Shown: in pieces, positions 42,131 to 53,789 of the stretch | How the letters are laid out: every line of letters starts with the position of its first letter | Numbering within the stretch: position 1 is the first letter of the stretch | Assembly: GCA_029204225.1 (NCBI GenBank) | Contig: CM055096.1 | Span: 39,179,866 to 39,243,865 of the forward strand | DNA length: 64,000 bases | Direction: 5' to 3' | DNA from: Diphasiastrum complanatum | Taxonomy: Eukaryota > Streptophyta > Lycopodiopsida > Lycopodiales > Lycopodiaceae | Translations under genes and position numbers: made by a program | The notes under the pieces: generated by a model | What the model was told of the DNA's origin: nothing | Databases searched by the model: none | Seen by the model: the letters and a program-made list of their open reading frames with translations, nothing else

Positions 42131-43305
42131 TGTATCTTTCTGACCTGTTTTTTTTTTTTTACCGTCTTTCGTTTCAATTTTCTCTCAACTGAACCGTGAA
42201 GATCTCAATCGCACCATTCATATTCTAGAAACTTTCATTTTCTTTATTTTTTCTTTTTACACCAATGCGATCGGACACGCGTAAAGTGGAGAAAACTGTG
42301 TCAATGTTCCCGGCTCTGATTTTTGCTACAAGGTTCATGACTAGAGTTTCCACGCAATGGCTACCTAATGGCACATTGAGGTAAGACTCACACTTTTCAC
42401 AATCAGTTTATCTTCATGATGCCATTTTTTCATACGCTATCTTCTTTCAGTTGGAATAGAGTGTGGTATGTAGCCATAAACAGTTTTGGTTTGAAGAAGA
42501 GTTTCTGAAGTATTTTTGTTGATTTTGAGTTTTAAGAATTGATCATACTTTCTTAAAACGATAAAACCATCATTGTTGGGTGTGTGTTATGTTTGAGTCC
42601 ATCGTTCATTCGCATTCCCTTAACCGAATAATTATTTTTGATATCAATACTGAAGCATTTGGCACTATCACGAGTACGAAAATTGGGTTGAGATTATAGC
42701 TAGGCTGTGGGTATATATGAGTGATTTACCTATTTGTTGTTGTTTTCAATGTATGAGACTAGGAAAAATTTGGGCCATGTGTTCTTAACATCGCATTGGA
42801 GTACATGTGTTAGGGAAGAGTAAGAAAAGGATTTTTTCACAATTTGATGTTTTACTAAGTCGTCTGGCATATTTTTCGGTTAGTAAAATGACTACACAGA
42901 ATCGTCAAGTTGTGAAATGTTTTTTCAGGTTTTGTCAATTATGAAACATATCAACTGAGCCCGACCTTGTGAAACACCAGAGCAGGCCGTCCACCATCCG
43001 CGGTTGAAATACCCCGCCTTGGTTAAGCGTCACACTCACACCCGCCTATGGGGTAACTTGGGAAAATCACAAAACGCATGTGCAACGACAATTGGTTGCT
43101 ATCCGTAAGTGAGAAACCTATTATGTAGCAATCATTAGTGTCACCCTAGACGAGACATCATAGGTATACCAAGGAAACCTAGGTCTAAGGGAGCACCGCA
43201 TGGAGAGACTTCAAATCCTCAGAGAGAGCATTTAGGGCTTAGAAGAAACCATCGTGAGTTTCTTGTCCCACCAGCCTTAAAAATGATGAGTCTCACCCAC
43301 CTACA
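42131..43305 (+). mobile_element. Probable LTR and leader upstream of a gypsy gag
   Basis: It lies directly upstream of the gag at 43306 on the same strand. GGTTCATGACTAGAGTTTCCACGCAATGG (42331-42359) resembles GCATTCATGACTAGGGCTCCCACAACAAC in the family Z LTR, so part of it may be a diverged relative. PBS and LTR ends were not found. Confidence 0.35.
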
Positions 43306-44385
43306 ATGGACTTGGATGATACGTTGCAACCTATAGAAGAACTACCAGAACTTGAGCCAACCGACGCTACAGAACCACTGTTAGTGAACGTAACACCTGC
43401 TGCTACAGAACCTGTTGCCAACATAATGGCAAGACGTTTGACTGAACCAATCGTAGTACCCCCGGAGACAGGAGGACTACCCAAGCTTAGTGGATCCACT
43501 CCTGAGTTTCATGGAGCATTGTATGAAAGTGCCGAAGAGCATATTGATGCTTTTTGGACCACCTACTTTACCAGTGCCCTCACAAACCCACATCATGGAA
43601 TGATGTTTTTCGCCACCACTTTTTCTAGAATGGCTAGGCACTGGTATCATAGTCTGCAGAGAGGCTCAATTCACACCATTGAGAAGTTCCATAGACTGTT
43701 CTTAATTGAGTATGCTCCCCACCGAACGGCTGATGGCCTACTGTTCACACTGACTTCCCTACAACAAGGAAGTAACGAAACCATCTGACAATATTGGCGT
43801 CGTTTGACAGAGTTGTCACGCCAAGTGGAACCCACTGTGTTACTACCACCCCTATTACTACTGACCTTCTTTCTGCGAGGGCTCAAGAATGACATACAAA
43901 TGATTGTACGTTAGAGTAACCCCCAGACATTGGCTGAGGCAGTAGAGAAGGCAATCGTGGTAGAAGACGCATAGATTGTAGTTGCCCATGCATCCCACCT
44001 ATCGCAAGCAGTGAACAGCTTGAACCTAAGCCCAGAAACGTGGAGAGGAGGCCCAATCGCAGCTATAGGAGCACACCCCATAGTGGAACCCCGTCCCATA
44101 CAAGCTATTGAACCTCGACAAGGTAGGAACGTGCAAACACAAGATGCACGAAGGCTCCAAGCACAGATGCCCAATATAGGCTATGAGAGCACAGGCTCTA
44201 ATGCAGAACTAGGCGATATGCGAGCCATGCTAAAGGGATACATGGATGTGATGAGTGAGAATATGCAGACCTTAGCAACAGATGTAAATTTTCTCAAACG
44301 GCACCAAAATTTGTTGGGTCAAAGACACCCCATAGAAGGTCTGAATCCCTTAGTGTGTAGACACATGAATCACAAACTTAGGTAG
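43306..44385 (+). pseudogene. Gypsy gag, full frame with three nonsense codons
   Basis: One frame of 359 codons runs from MDLDDTLQPIEELPELEPTD to the stop at 44383. It contains PKLSGSTPEFHGALYESAEE, HIDAFWTTYF, MARHWYHSLQRGSIHTIEKF and LFLIEYAPHRTADGLL, then VEPTVLLPPLLLLTFFLRGL, and a C-terminal helical part. This is the Retrotrans_gag layout (F-x-G; ARHWY; F-x-x-x-F). Stops at 43786-43788 (TGA), about 43915 (TAG) and about 43972 (TAG) are single-base changes without any indel. Confidence 0.85.
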
Positions 44386-44939
44386 CCAATTTATTTGAAG
44401 AACGCTTACAACGGGCTTCTCGCTGATTTTCAGCAAAGGGCAACCAATCCTGTCATAATTTCAAAGTTCAGATGTCAAGTTTAATAACTTGAAGTCATTG
44501 AAGACTTGGCCATCTTCAATGACTTTCACCAAACTTGCATGTTGTTAGGGCCATTTTTGGCAGGGGATTGGTCCAGCCAAAATGTCCTAAAAAAGTCAAG
44601 GGGCACAACTACTGATGGTGGCTATGCCCTACGTGAGTAATGAAGGTCCTGCCACATCCAATCCTGGGGGCTTCCTTTGTTACCCCGTGCTCCCCAACCA
44701 ATGAGAGTTTTCCAGGCTCTCAGAGATACGGTTGCATGGAGGGGTTGCTAGTACTTTTGGTGCAATGATTCACTAGCTTCCTAGAATTATGGTTCTGCAA
44801 AAACTTCTTATCGCCCGCTTTTGGTCTGAGGTAGCTTTTCCTTTGTTCTTCAGAGAGTCGTTTACACTTGTCGTTTTCTGCCGATACTTGAATAGGTAGC
44901 GAGATCAAAGAACAAAAACCTTACCACAAGTCATTGGAA
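44386..44939. other. Unassigned sequence after gag
   Basis: No protease or pol motifs follow the gag. A helical minus-strand frame at 44720-44908 is short and unrecognised. Confidence 0.3.
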
Positions 44940-45440
44940 GGATCCACAGGGCACCAGAAAAATCAGTAGGCAGGCAGGCTTTGTAGGTCGCAGACAGACA
45001 AGTAGAGAAGGTGGCCTCCAACGAGCACCCAAAGAGCAGAGGTAGCAGCCAGATCGCAGGGGAAGCAGAGCAGCGGACAGTAGGTGAGACAGCGAGGACA
45101 GATGGGCAGAACGCAGGGCCTGCAACAGGTCTTAGGTAGGACAGGGCACGATGAGCAGCAGGCAGCCAGCAGGTAGGTCGCAGACCTCAGATAGGCAGTC
45201 GGCAGACAGGGTAGACAGGCCGCAGACAGGGCCAGCAGATCAGATCGCAGGGCAAGCAGGGCATAGTAGGTCACATACAGGCTGGGCAGGCCACAAACAG
45301 GTCACAGTAGGTCGCAGTAGCCGCAGTAGGCTGAAAAACAGCCCTAGCGAGTGTCTATGGGCCGCTGACAGGTGGTACAGGGCCGCAGACAGAGATTCAG
45401 GGCCGCAGGTGGAGCAAACAAGTTGTAGTAGGCTGTGCAA
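44940..45440 (+). repeat. Degenerate GCAG-rich minisatellite
   Basis: Words such as GGTCGCAG, GCAGACAGG, GGGCAGG and CAGTAGG recur irregularly over about 500 bp. It is G/C-richer than its surroundings and all frames are open over long stretches, so the ORFs here are artefacts. Confidence 0.75.
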
Positions 45441-46854
45441 GTCTAGTTTTTCTCTCCAAAATCTGGTTCTTTGCTTGGACAAGTCGGTGAGGCCGCAAAT
45501 CAGACTGTTATTACATTGGTAGATTTGATTTTTGATGGAAAACCGCACACCGAAGGCGTAGACAGAGGCTGCAACCAGTCATTTGTACTTCGCTTGCGAT
45601 TTGCCTTGCTTATCGTAATGTTGCCCTTGCTGGTGTTGCATTCTTTTTGTCATGCAAATGGTGTGCTCATCATTCGAACCCTAATGCATGCATTTACACT
45701 CGTCTAACAAACATTCAACTCATCCAATTCTACGAAGCAATGGCATGGTCCTTCACACATGCATCCTAACACGGAATGAACCAAGGAAAAAATATTGTGA
45801 GTGCATTCTCATCCAAACCAACTACTCAACAATGCTCTCAATCAAAATGCAAACCGTCTCTCCATCCACCTTACAACAAATGAGAGGGTAAACCCTTCAC
45901 CCTCTCCCTCTCTCTAAGCAATGCATTCAATCTACAAGAAACCACACACCATGCTCATGATACTCAATCCACAATACACTCATTCCAACCAACCATGAGC
46001 ATCAATTAACCAACAATTCAAAACAAGGAGTAAGCATCCTCTAGGTCTCTTCAAGCATTCACACACTTTACATTTTGTCAATGAGAGAAAGAGGGTAACC
46101 AACTATAAAAAATCCTCAATAATGAAATCAAACACCACCTCCACGCAATGTGAGGTTGAAACAACCACAATCAAGGCATCACACTAAGCAATCAAGCATT
46201 CACGCCTAACCACTAACAACAACACACTACCTCCAAGCAAATCACACTCATATGAGGCAAGACAACAAGGATACAAAAGCTCTAACATCCAAATACACTA
46301 ACTCTCAACACACATCCCCAAATACAAAGAGTTGGCTCCTTTTTATAAGAAAACCCAAGTGTCCCCCTTCAAAATGAGGCTTTGCCACTTTTCATGCCCT
46401 TCAAGCCCTCTTTGCCATTTGTCCTCAACCCATTTGATAGTACACCTAGTGGCCTCCATAAGAGAGTGGGGGAGTGGTGCATTCCAGGCTCTCTTCCAAA
46501 ACTAGCCAAGATGCCATTTTTGTCAAAGGCTAGGGAGGCTATTCAAGTTTTCTCTTTTGTACACCCTAGAAAGCCCAAAATGTCAATGGCTAGTGGGTGT
46601 ACCTCCCAATTTTTACAGCCTCCAAGGTGTTTTGGCATTTAATATCCAAATTTTGGGTGAGGCCCTTTTTCAACCCCTATTTTTAGTAGGCGGCCTTCAT
46701 TTTTTCTTTGGGTACTTTCGTTTTTGGCCTTTCTTCGATTTTTCAAGGGCTGTGCGCCTACTGCTCATTTGTCTGGATTTTTGGCCTGTTGGGTAACCAC
46801 TTGGCCCACACATTTCGTTAATTGCCCGTAAATTGCCCAAACTTTGTCGTTAGG
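45441..46854 (+). repeat. 5' part of a gypsy LTR (family Z copy 2), border uncertain
   Basis: The part from about 46200 shares TTGGCTCCTTTTTATA, the GCCATTTGTCC..ACCC..TTTGATAGTACACC..AGTGGCCTCCATA block and more with 51190-51345. TTTTTATAAG near 46340 may be the TATA box. The start of the LTR was not placed. Confidence 0.5.
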
Positions 46855-47298
46855 CTGTGACTCCTTGACACTGAATCCATATTTCCCGGTCCCGTTTTTA
46901 CCCGAAACATTTCTTTCTCAATTTTTTCTTCTGTGGTTGACTTTTTCGGCATTCATGACTAGGGCTCCCACGACAACACGATTTCCCTGAAAAATACACC
47001 GAGTGATCATATCTTAGTAAAAATGGACTCAATACATGGTGAGATTTTAGCACGGTCATACCGGCTATTTTTTTTTACATTTGGCCATTTTTTTGAAAAG
47101 CCATAAAATATTTACCGGCCATTTCTAAGGCCACAAAATTTTCTCTAGCCTCATTTAGGGCGGGCTGGGACCCAATTCTAAGGCAAATTTGTGCCGATTT
47201 TTCTCTAATAACCGGGTTTTACATGCCGATTTTTTAAATTATTGCAAACTTAAACTTCAATATTAGCCCGATTTTTTGTGCGAAAATATCGGCTAACA
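46855..47298 (+). repeat. 3' part of gypsy LTR family Z, copy 2
   Basis: It is highly similar to 32137-32713 but lacks about 130 bp between the GGGCGGGCTGGGACCCAATTCTA and CTAATAACCGGG blocks. It ends ATATCGGCTAACA and is not followed by a PBS, so it is a 3' or solo LTR. Confidence 0.75.
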
Positions 47299-48881
47299 CA
47301 TGTAGAACAAGTCTGCAGAAATACATTACTTTTTCAATAGTCTGCAGAAATACACTATGTTTTCTACAGCTTCGACGTTTTTGCATTTCCACCTAAGTGC
47401 GACACTTACATAGTACAAAAGTTTAGTTGCTTTTAACACACCTTTCTCTCTTTGCGAAAAATGCGAAGAGAGAGAAAATCTCGAAGGCCATCTATTTTCA
47501 TGAGTTAAACTACTTTAAAAACATCACTGTCTTTTTGAGGGCACCTTCGGCTTCTTGCAAAAAATGTGAAGAGAGAGAAAAATCCCGAAAGCCGTCTAAA
47601 ATAAACGAGGAACGTTCCAATGACGTCCTCATCCGTGTCAACGACGCTAAGTATATATATTGTGTATAGTTGTCACAGAAGCCATATACTTCCAAGTACA
47701 ATGGCTTTCCTAATTAGGTGACAAGCATTCAATGTAATTAACACACGGATGAAGTCTATAAATAGATCATCCAAGCACAGATTACGGGGTTGCTTCATCC
47801 ATGAGACACATTATTTGAGCCTCCCAATTGCGCCGTCAGTTTGGTTGTAATTGCCATTTGTATTGTGCTTCAGTGTAATGTAGCAGCAACTTGCTTTTAT
47901 CTGTGTACAACGTAGATGAATGCATGTTGTGATTGAATGCACTTTTATTGCTGTTTGATTGCGCTTGTTTACTCACTCTGATCAGAACACGGACGTCTAC
48001 GACTCTTCAGTTTTCGATCAGACGATGGCCATCTTTGATGCCTGAGGAACTCGCGATATCATACTACTCTTCCATTTATTTTAGAACCATACTTCACATT
48101 GAATCTGATTTCAGTAGCACCACACACAAACCATTTCTAATCTCTTCGGTGGACTGTACTCTTGTTTTAGAGTATAAATTAATTTTTAAGATATGCTCAA
48201 TGTACAAGGGGCGGTGTTTTAACACTCATCATTGATTATTGGAAGATTGTCTTAGCTATAGATTTCAAAGGAAGATTCAGTATCACAATAGTCAATAAAC
48301 TGTTTATCTTGATCTGACAATGGTAAATTCAAAGAACATTTTGGTGGAACAGAGGAATTTTGTTCTTGAATGAGAAAATCTAATGAAAAAAACTGCTTTT
48401 TGTAATAGAATTCTTCAACCCAAGAATGTATTGAAACAATTCTAATAGTTCAACTATGGAAAAGCCCAACTAATAACAGTAAATTAGAAGGAATAATTAA
48501 ATATGGCAAGGTCTCAGGTTAAGGTAAGACTTTAGCCTTAAACTAACGTATCTTAGGTAGTCTTATGTCTAGTTCAAAGCCAAGAGGCCCAATGAGAAGT
48601 TGACTCATCATGTGGGGGCACTCTCACTTTATATTGTGTAGATTCTTTCTGTTCTTATAAAAGTAATGCCATTTCAAGATTTTCAACGTTTACATCTATC
48701 TCTTATTTTGTGGTCCAATGTGATGTGATGTTATGTCTAATGCTTGTGTAATCTCGTTGTGCACGAGTTGAAGCTTGATGACTAGGGCGAGCTTGTCAAT
48801 GTGGATTGTTGTAGGATTAGATTTAGTTTTGGAAGTGGTCTTCAAGAGATAATGATATAAAAATGTGAATAGAAGTGTAAA
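47299..48881. other. Non-coding, probably LTR-derived
   Basis: CAGTCTGCAGAAATACA repeats at 47310-47360 recall 30240-30300. TCTATAAATAGATC at about 47755-47768 is a good TATA box on the plus strand with GAGCCTCCC..downstream. An 18-bp GCGAAAAATGCGAAGAGAGAGAAAA-like word occurs twice (47452 and 47555). No gene is seen. Confidence 0.35.
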
Positions 48882-49404
48882 TGTTATATCCATGACCAGT
48901 ACATAGGATACAATATACTCCTAGTCTTGGATACACGGTACTCCAATGAAACAAGCTGTTAGTTATGCCACGTCATATTGGACGTGACCTGAAAGTAGCT
49001 AATATCATTGTGAGGCCCAGAACACACTAAATGGAGTTTAGACAAGGTATGAGACAGTGTATGCATGTGTAGAGTTATCAATAGTAATTCTATGAATAGT
49101 TGGTCCATGCATAGGACTCTATTCTAGGTGAATCTATGTATAGCGAACATAGGGCTATGCATGGCTATGTGCCCAGGATGCTTTTGGCTCTATATAAGAG
49201 TTCCAAGCTCGCCCTACTCCTCATCATGGTTCTTGATTCATTGCCAAGCTCTCCCTCTACATTCATGCTTCTTGTTCCTTGACTTGGGGGTGAGGCTTCT
49301 AGAGATTGATTGGATGCTTCTACTTGGTTGGGTGGTTTCTCCACAATGTGTTATCCTTTGTGTTTAGGATTTGTAAGCGGGATCTAAGGAGGTTCCCTTA
49401 TAGT
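48882..49404 (+). repeat. Gypsy LTR, family W copy 1
   Basis: It starts TGTTATATCCATGACC and contains GGTACTCCAATGAA, GGACGTGACC, TATATAAGAG (49191), TTGGGGGTGAGGCTTCTAGAG and TAAGCGGGATCT, all shared in order with 56724-57245. Confidence 0.8.
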
Positions 49405-50879
49405 AGAGATATTGTAAAGTTATGTGAATGTTTGTGTTTGTGTTTGCAGAAGAATTCTAAAAGGGTGGTGCCAATTTCGGAAGAGGTAAGTAGTCTAAGA
49501 TGTTGGGTATAGTCTAAGAATTGAAAATGATAAATGAATGAGTGAAAATAACGAGGCATATTGTCCAAAGCCATGGATATGTTCAATGACTTCACATCTT
49601 TATCATAACAATATCTACCTCTACACTGACACACTAAGAATTTTGCTCTTGATATAGGGCTTGGGGCTAAAGAATCTAGCAATATTGATGCCATCAACGA
49701 GGAGCTATTGGCTCTATTTTCTTATTCGTGAGTGGTGGCTCATAGATAAGTTCGATTGATGCATGAAATTGGTCAACCACAAATAAATGCATTGATATTG
49801 TGTGGAAGGAATGGTTCAAATGTTGTAAAAAAATCCTAAAAGATAGCTTTCAGGCCGCATGACAACAATTTACAAATTACTTGCATGCTATTTTTACATT
49901 ACTCTTACTCAATAATCACACCAGTGCACTTAGAATAAAAAGTAGGATTACCTCACATCTTACTCACACATTCCCAAAGTAGCAATATTTATACTTCCAC
50001 TTTGTATGAATGACAATTGTATAAAATAATCGCAATTTTGTTTTACATATTATTCACATGACCCTCACACATGGCAAATTTTACTCATGTCATAGACGAG
50101 TATGTAGTAGTGCACATGTGGTAGAGCTATATGTATACAGTTGACAAATTAAAATTAAAATGGCTAGACAAATGTTTAGAATTATCTACTAGCAATTAGA
50201 ATCGAACTGTTATATCTGCTCATTGGCAAATGGCAATTGTTTTTTTCCAATTGAAACATTATTTGGTGTTTCTTTTCAAAATGAAACATTACGAAATTAA
50301 TCAAACAAGGTATTGGTATAATTGATTTTTTTTGGTTCTCTTTATCTCTACCATATTGTCAAAAATAAAGACCTTAATGTAGTATATAGACTAGCAATGA
50401 TTTGGATATAGCAAGAAAGACGTTAACAGTCATCATACTTTGTTGGAGTCTAGGCGAGAGGTGTTGTAGATTAATTGGAGTTTCAATAGCTGTTCCCTAG
50501 CCGTTTTTAGAGTAGGTAGTTGTAGGAACCGTTGAATGTTCATTTGGGCTGCATGTTGATCTGTAAATGAATGGCTTGCATTTCTGATTGAGTGTGAGTG
50601 CTTTCAAGAGTGAACGACCTTGAGTTGTCCTCTGACAGGTAGGACAAACATACTACAATGAAATCAGTTCCCTCTACCTGATACGGGCTCTTTAAACAAG
50701 AACGAAGAACTTAAGCAAAAGTCCACTGTCTCTGCTGATAGGCAGAAGAAAAAGTAAGAAGAACAAAAAAATAGTAAATAGATCCTTCTAAGCACATAAT
50801 TTGTTAACACTGTACATAGGTATGTGATAAAAGGGAGGAAACATCGGGGCCCTATATTATGCAAAATAATATAGGCCCA
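49405..50879. other. Unassigned AT-rich sequence
   Basis: No transposon domain or convincing frame was found on either strand. Confidence 0.3.
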
Positions 50880-51540
50880 AAAAGAGGTTACAATTGGGCG
50901 AACGACAATTACATATCAACAAACATCACCTTCAATCAAGTTTCCATCTATTTAACTCCAACCAAACAACCAATTATGTATCAACAAAACTTTGACCCTT
51001 CAATTTCCAACAAGAAATGCATGACAACATCCAAGTAAGCATCAAAACGAAATAAGAAGTGAAAATTCACAACCAACTACAAGCATTCACCAATCAAAAG
51101 TACAAACATCTTCCAACAATCAATCCACAATTTAAGCAACTAATATCAAAATAGAACTAGCACTCATAAAATAACTCACTCACATCACCTTCAATCTACT
51201 AACCACAAAATACAAGGGAGAGGGCTCCTTTTTATAGCCAAACCCCAATGGTCAACCTTCATGCACCTCATGCCCTTCTTGCCACGTGTCCACACCCCAT
51301 TGGAAGGTACACCAAGTGGCCTCCATACTAAATGGTGAGAGAGTCAAACCGGTTTCCCAGAAAAATACACCATTATTTTTTTTAAAAAAAATTGTCGAGG
51401 TACCTAGTGAAATTTTAGCATGACTTTGCCGGCTATTTCCAATTTTGTCACTGGCCAATTTTGAAAGTTGTGAAATATTTTTATACCCCATTTCTAAGGT
51501 TGCAAAATTTTCTACAAGCAGATTTATGCCAATTTTTTTC
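50880..51540 (+). repeat. Gypsy LTR family Z, copy 3 (diverged, truncated)
   Basis: It shares GGGCTCCTTTTTATAGCC.., CACCAAGTGGCCTCCATA, AAAATACACC.., AAATTTTAGCATG and TTGCCGGCTATTT with copy 2. It ends within the LTR at the border of a minus-strand copia LTR (51553). Confidence 0.65.
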
Positions 51541-51552
51541 TATAATTGTCAT

Positions 51553-51771
51553 TGATCAGATAAGCACTATCAATCATTCACCATAAGGAGGAACACACAC
51601 AATCACTATTCCATTGAATGAGAAAAGAGTACAATAAACCCTGATAGAGATAGAGAGAAAACTAGGAGTTGACTACTAGACTAGCCTACGACTACTTACA
51701 ACTAGTAACAGTTGGCAACTATAAAGTACATAGTAACAGTGACTAATGAAGTTTATCATTGATTTCTAACA
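51553..51771 (-). repeat. Copia 3' LTR, about 219 bp
   Basis: On the minus strand the pol frame ends with GAGGGAGAG, then TGTTAGAAATCAATG opens the LTR, which closes near CTGATCA. It is short for a plant copia LTR. Confidence 0.65.
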
Positions 51772-51779
51772 CTCTCCCT

Positions 51780-52500
51780 CAATGATAAAATTATAGTCTT
51801 CTATTCCTAATAGAGTACCAAATTTTTCAAATTTAAATCTACCTAACGGCTTTGTAAAAATATCTACCACTTGATCTTCAGATTTACAAAAAACAAATCA
51901 ATGGCTCCATCAAGAATGTGCTTAGTTCGAGCATGTAGAACTGGATTTTTGGGAAGTTGAATGCAGCTTTGGTTGTCGCAAGAGATAGTAGTCGCATCCA
52001 CTTGTGGTTGACCTAAATCAACAAGCAATCTTTGTAACCATATCACTTCTTGTGTAGCATTGTTGAGTGCACGATATTCAGCTTCCATCGAAGATATTGT
52101 GGGTTGCTTTTTGCTGTCCCATGAAACTGCTGTACCATAACTAAATGTATGACCATTGGTAGATCTTCTGTCAATATTACCTGCCCTATCGACATCTGTG
52201 TAACCTACCAACATTGGTGCTTCAGGATGTCATACTTCAAACCAAAATTCAATGTCCCTCAAATGTACCTGTGAACACGCTTAGCAGATTTCCAGTGTGC
52301 TTGAATAGGATCTTGCATAAATTGACTAACAGCACGAACAACATAAGAAATATCAGGTCGTGTGTGTGTCAAATAAATCAAACTATCCACCATTTTCTTG
52401 TACAAGTAAGCATCCACTTTTTCATATTCATCATATGCAGTAAGCTTTGTGTTGAGGCCCATCGCTTAGAATCCTGCATATTGAACTTATAAAGCAAATC
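51780..52500 (-). pseudogene. Copia RNase H
   Basis: From right to left: YKKMVDSLIYLTHTRPDISY, VVRAVSQFMQDPIQAHW, then LVGYTDVDRAGNIDRRSTNG, SMEAEYRALNNATQEVIWLQ, CDNQSCIQLPKNPVLHARTK, and KSEDQVVDIFTKPLG in another frame. Catalytic residues of TDVD, E of EAEY and the D of CDNQS are visible. Two or three frame breaks occur. Confidence 0.9.
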
Positions 52501-53460
52501 TCGTGCATATTTGCTTTATGTAAGAAAGACAACGTCTTCCTTTTGCCATACTTCCATGCAAAGACAATAGTGCATCAATCCTAGATCGCTCATGTCAAAA
52601 GCATCAGAAAGGTCTGATTTGATTTCATCAATTAAGCTCTCATAACTTTCTGTAATAATCAAATCATCCACGTACAAAACAATGAACACTATATTTGAAT
52701 CTTGCCTTAGAATGTAAAGATTAGGATCATCATTACTCTTTACCATTCCCCTTCGCTTGAAGTGTTCATCAATGCAAGAGTACCATGCCCGTGGTGCTTG
52801 TTTCAATCCATAAATAGCTTTGTTGAGCTTACAAACAAGATGCTCTCTCCCTGGCTCAACAAATCCTTGAGGCTATAATAAATACACCTCTTCATCCAGC
52901 ACTCCATTAAGACAAGCAAAGTTAACGTCCATTTGCTGGATCCTCCAACCATAGAAAGCAGAAATAACAATGATAGAACGTATAGTTACCATCTTAGCTA
53001 TGGGAGCGAAGGTTTTCTCAAAATCAATACCTTCTTGCTGCTTAAATCCTCTCACAACCAACCTTGATTTGTACTTGTTGAGTAGCTCAACCAAGTTCCA
53101 CGTCCTATTTTTCGATATGGCCTCCATTTCTGTTTCCATAGTTGCACGCCACTCCTTGTGTTCCTTTGCTTCGTCAAAAGTTTTTGGTTCTTGACCCTTG
53201 AGCACGAAACCCATTAGGGCTAGAATCATCTCTAATCTTGCAGGAGGTTTCCGATTTCTGCTTGACCTTCTAAGCTCTCCTTGTTCGCTAGATTCGGGAG
53301 TAATTCCCTTCGCTTCTGCCCAAAGGCTGTTTGGAAAACCCTTGATTTCAAGCATTGCCCTGGCCATCTCAACAATGGATCTATTCTTTTGTTCTGCAAC
53401 TCCGTTTTGTTTGGTGAATAAGGTGTTGTAGTCTATCTCTTGATCCCTTGATCCTTGCAA
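52501..53460 (-). pseudogene. Copia RT and integrase C-terminus
   Basis: From 53460: QNGVAEQKNRSIVEMARAML (end of integrase core). A deletion then leads to RRSSRNRKPPARLE and EWRATMETEMEAISKNRTWN, LVVRGFKQQEGIDFEKTFAP, MDVNFACLNGVLDEEVYLL, then MKQAPRAWYSCIDEHFKRRG and FIVLYVDDLIITESYESLID. The YVDD box is intact. The integrase-RT linker is largely deleted between LWAEAKG and ITPESSEQ. Confidence 0.9.
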
Positions 53461-53762
53461 AAATCAATAACTTTTGTCAAGAAGTCTAGATGCAACATTC
53501 TGTTTGCTTTTCAACTAATGCCTTGAATTCTCTAAACTTAGCAAAAGCGTCTAATTTCTTGCTTATGAAATAAATCCAAATGCATCTGCTATAGTCATAA
53601 ATGAAGGTAACAAAGTAATAGTAGCCACTAAGCGATCTAGTCTGCATTGGTCCATATAAATCACTGTGGACAAGATCGAGGATGCTACTGGCTCTCCTAG
53701 CTCCACTTTTGGGAAACCTCTCTCTTTGTTGTTTTCCCAAAATGTAGCAGCCTTCACAGATT
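53461..53762 (-). pseudogene. Copia integrase core, N-terminal part
   Basis: It reads ERFPKSGARRASSILDLVHS, DLYGPMQTRSLSGYYYFVTF and DYSRCIWIYFISKKLDAF, with the first Asp in HSDLYGP. It begins abruptly at 53762, next to an oppositely oriented copia of another family. Gag, protease and 5' LTR are absent. Confidence 0.9.
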
Positions 53763-53789
53763 TTTATGGAATTACTACAATTACAATAG

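Noticed and set aside
44963-45548. Leu/Cys/Pro-rich frames on both strands
   Set aside because: They fall within the GCAG-rich minisatellite and are open because of base composition.
46320-46345. Family Z LTR read on the minus strand, with GGCTATAAAAAGGAG-type TATA
   Set aside because: The reverse complement makes a better-looking TATA box, but the PBS directly after ...GGCTAACA at 32713 fixes the LTR as plus strand.
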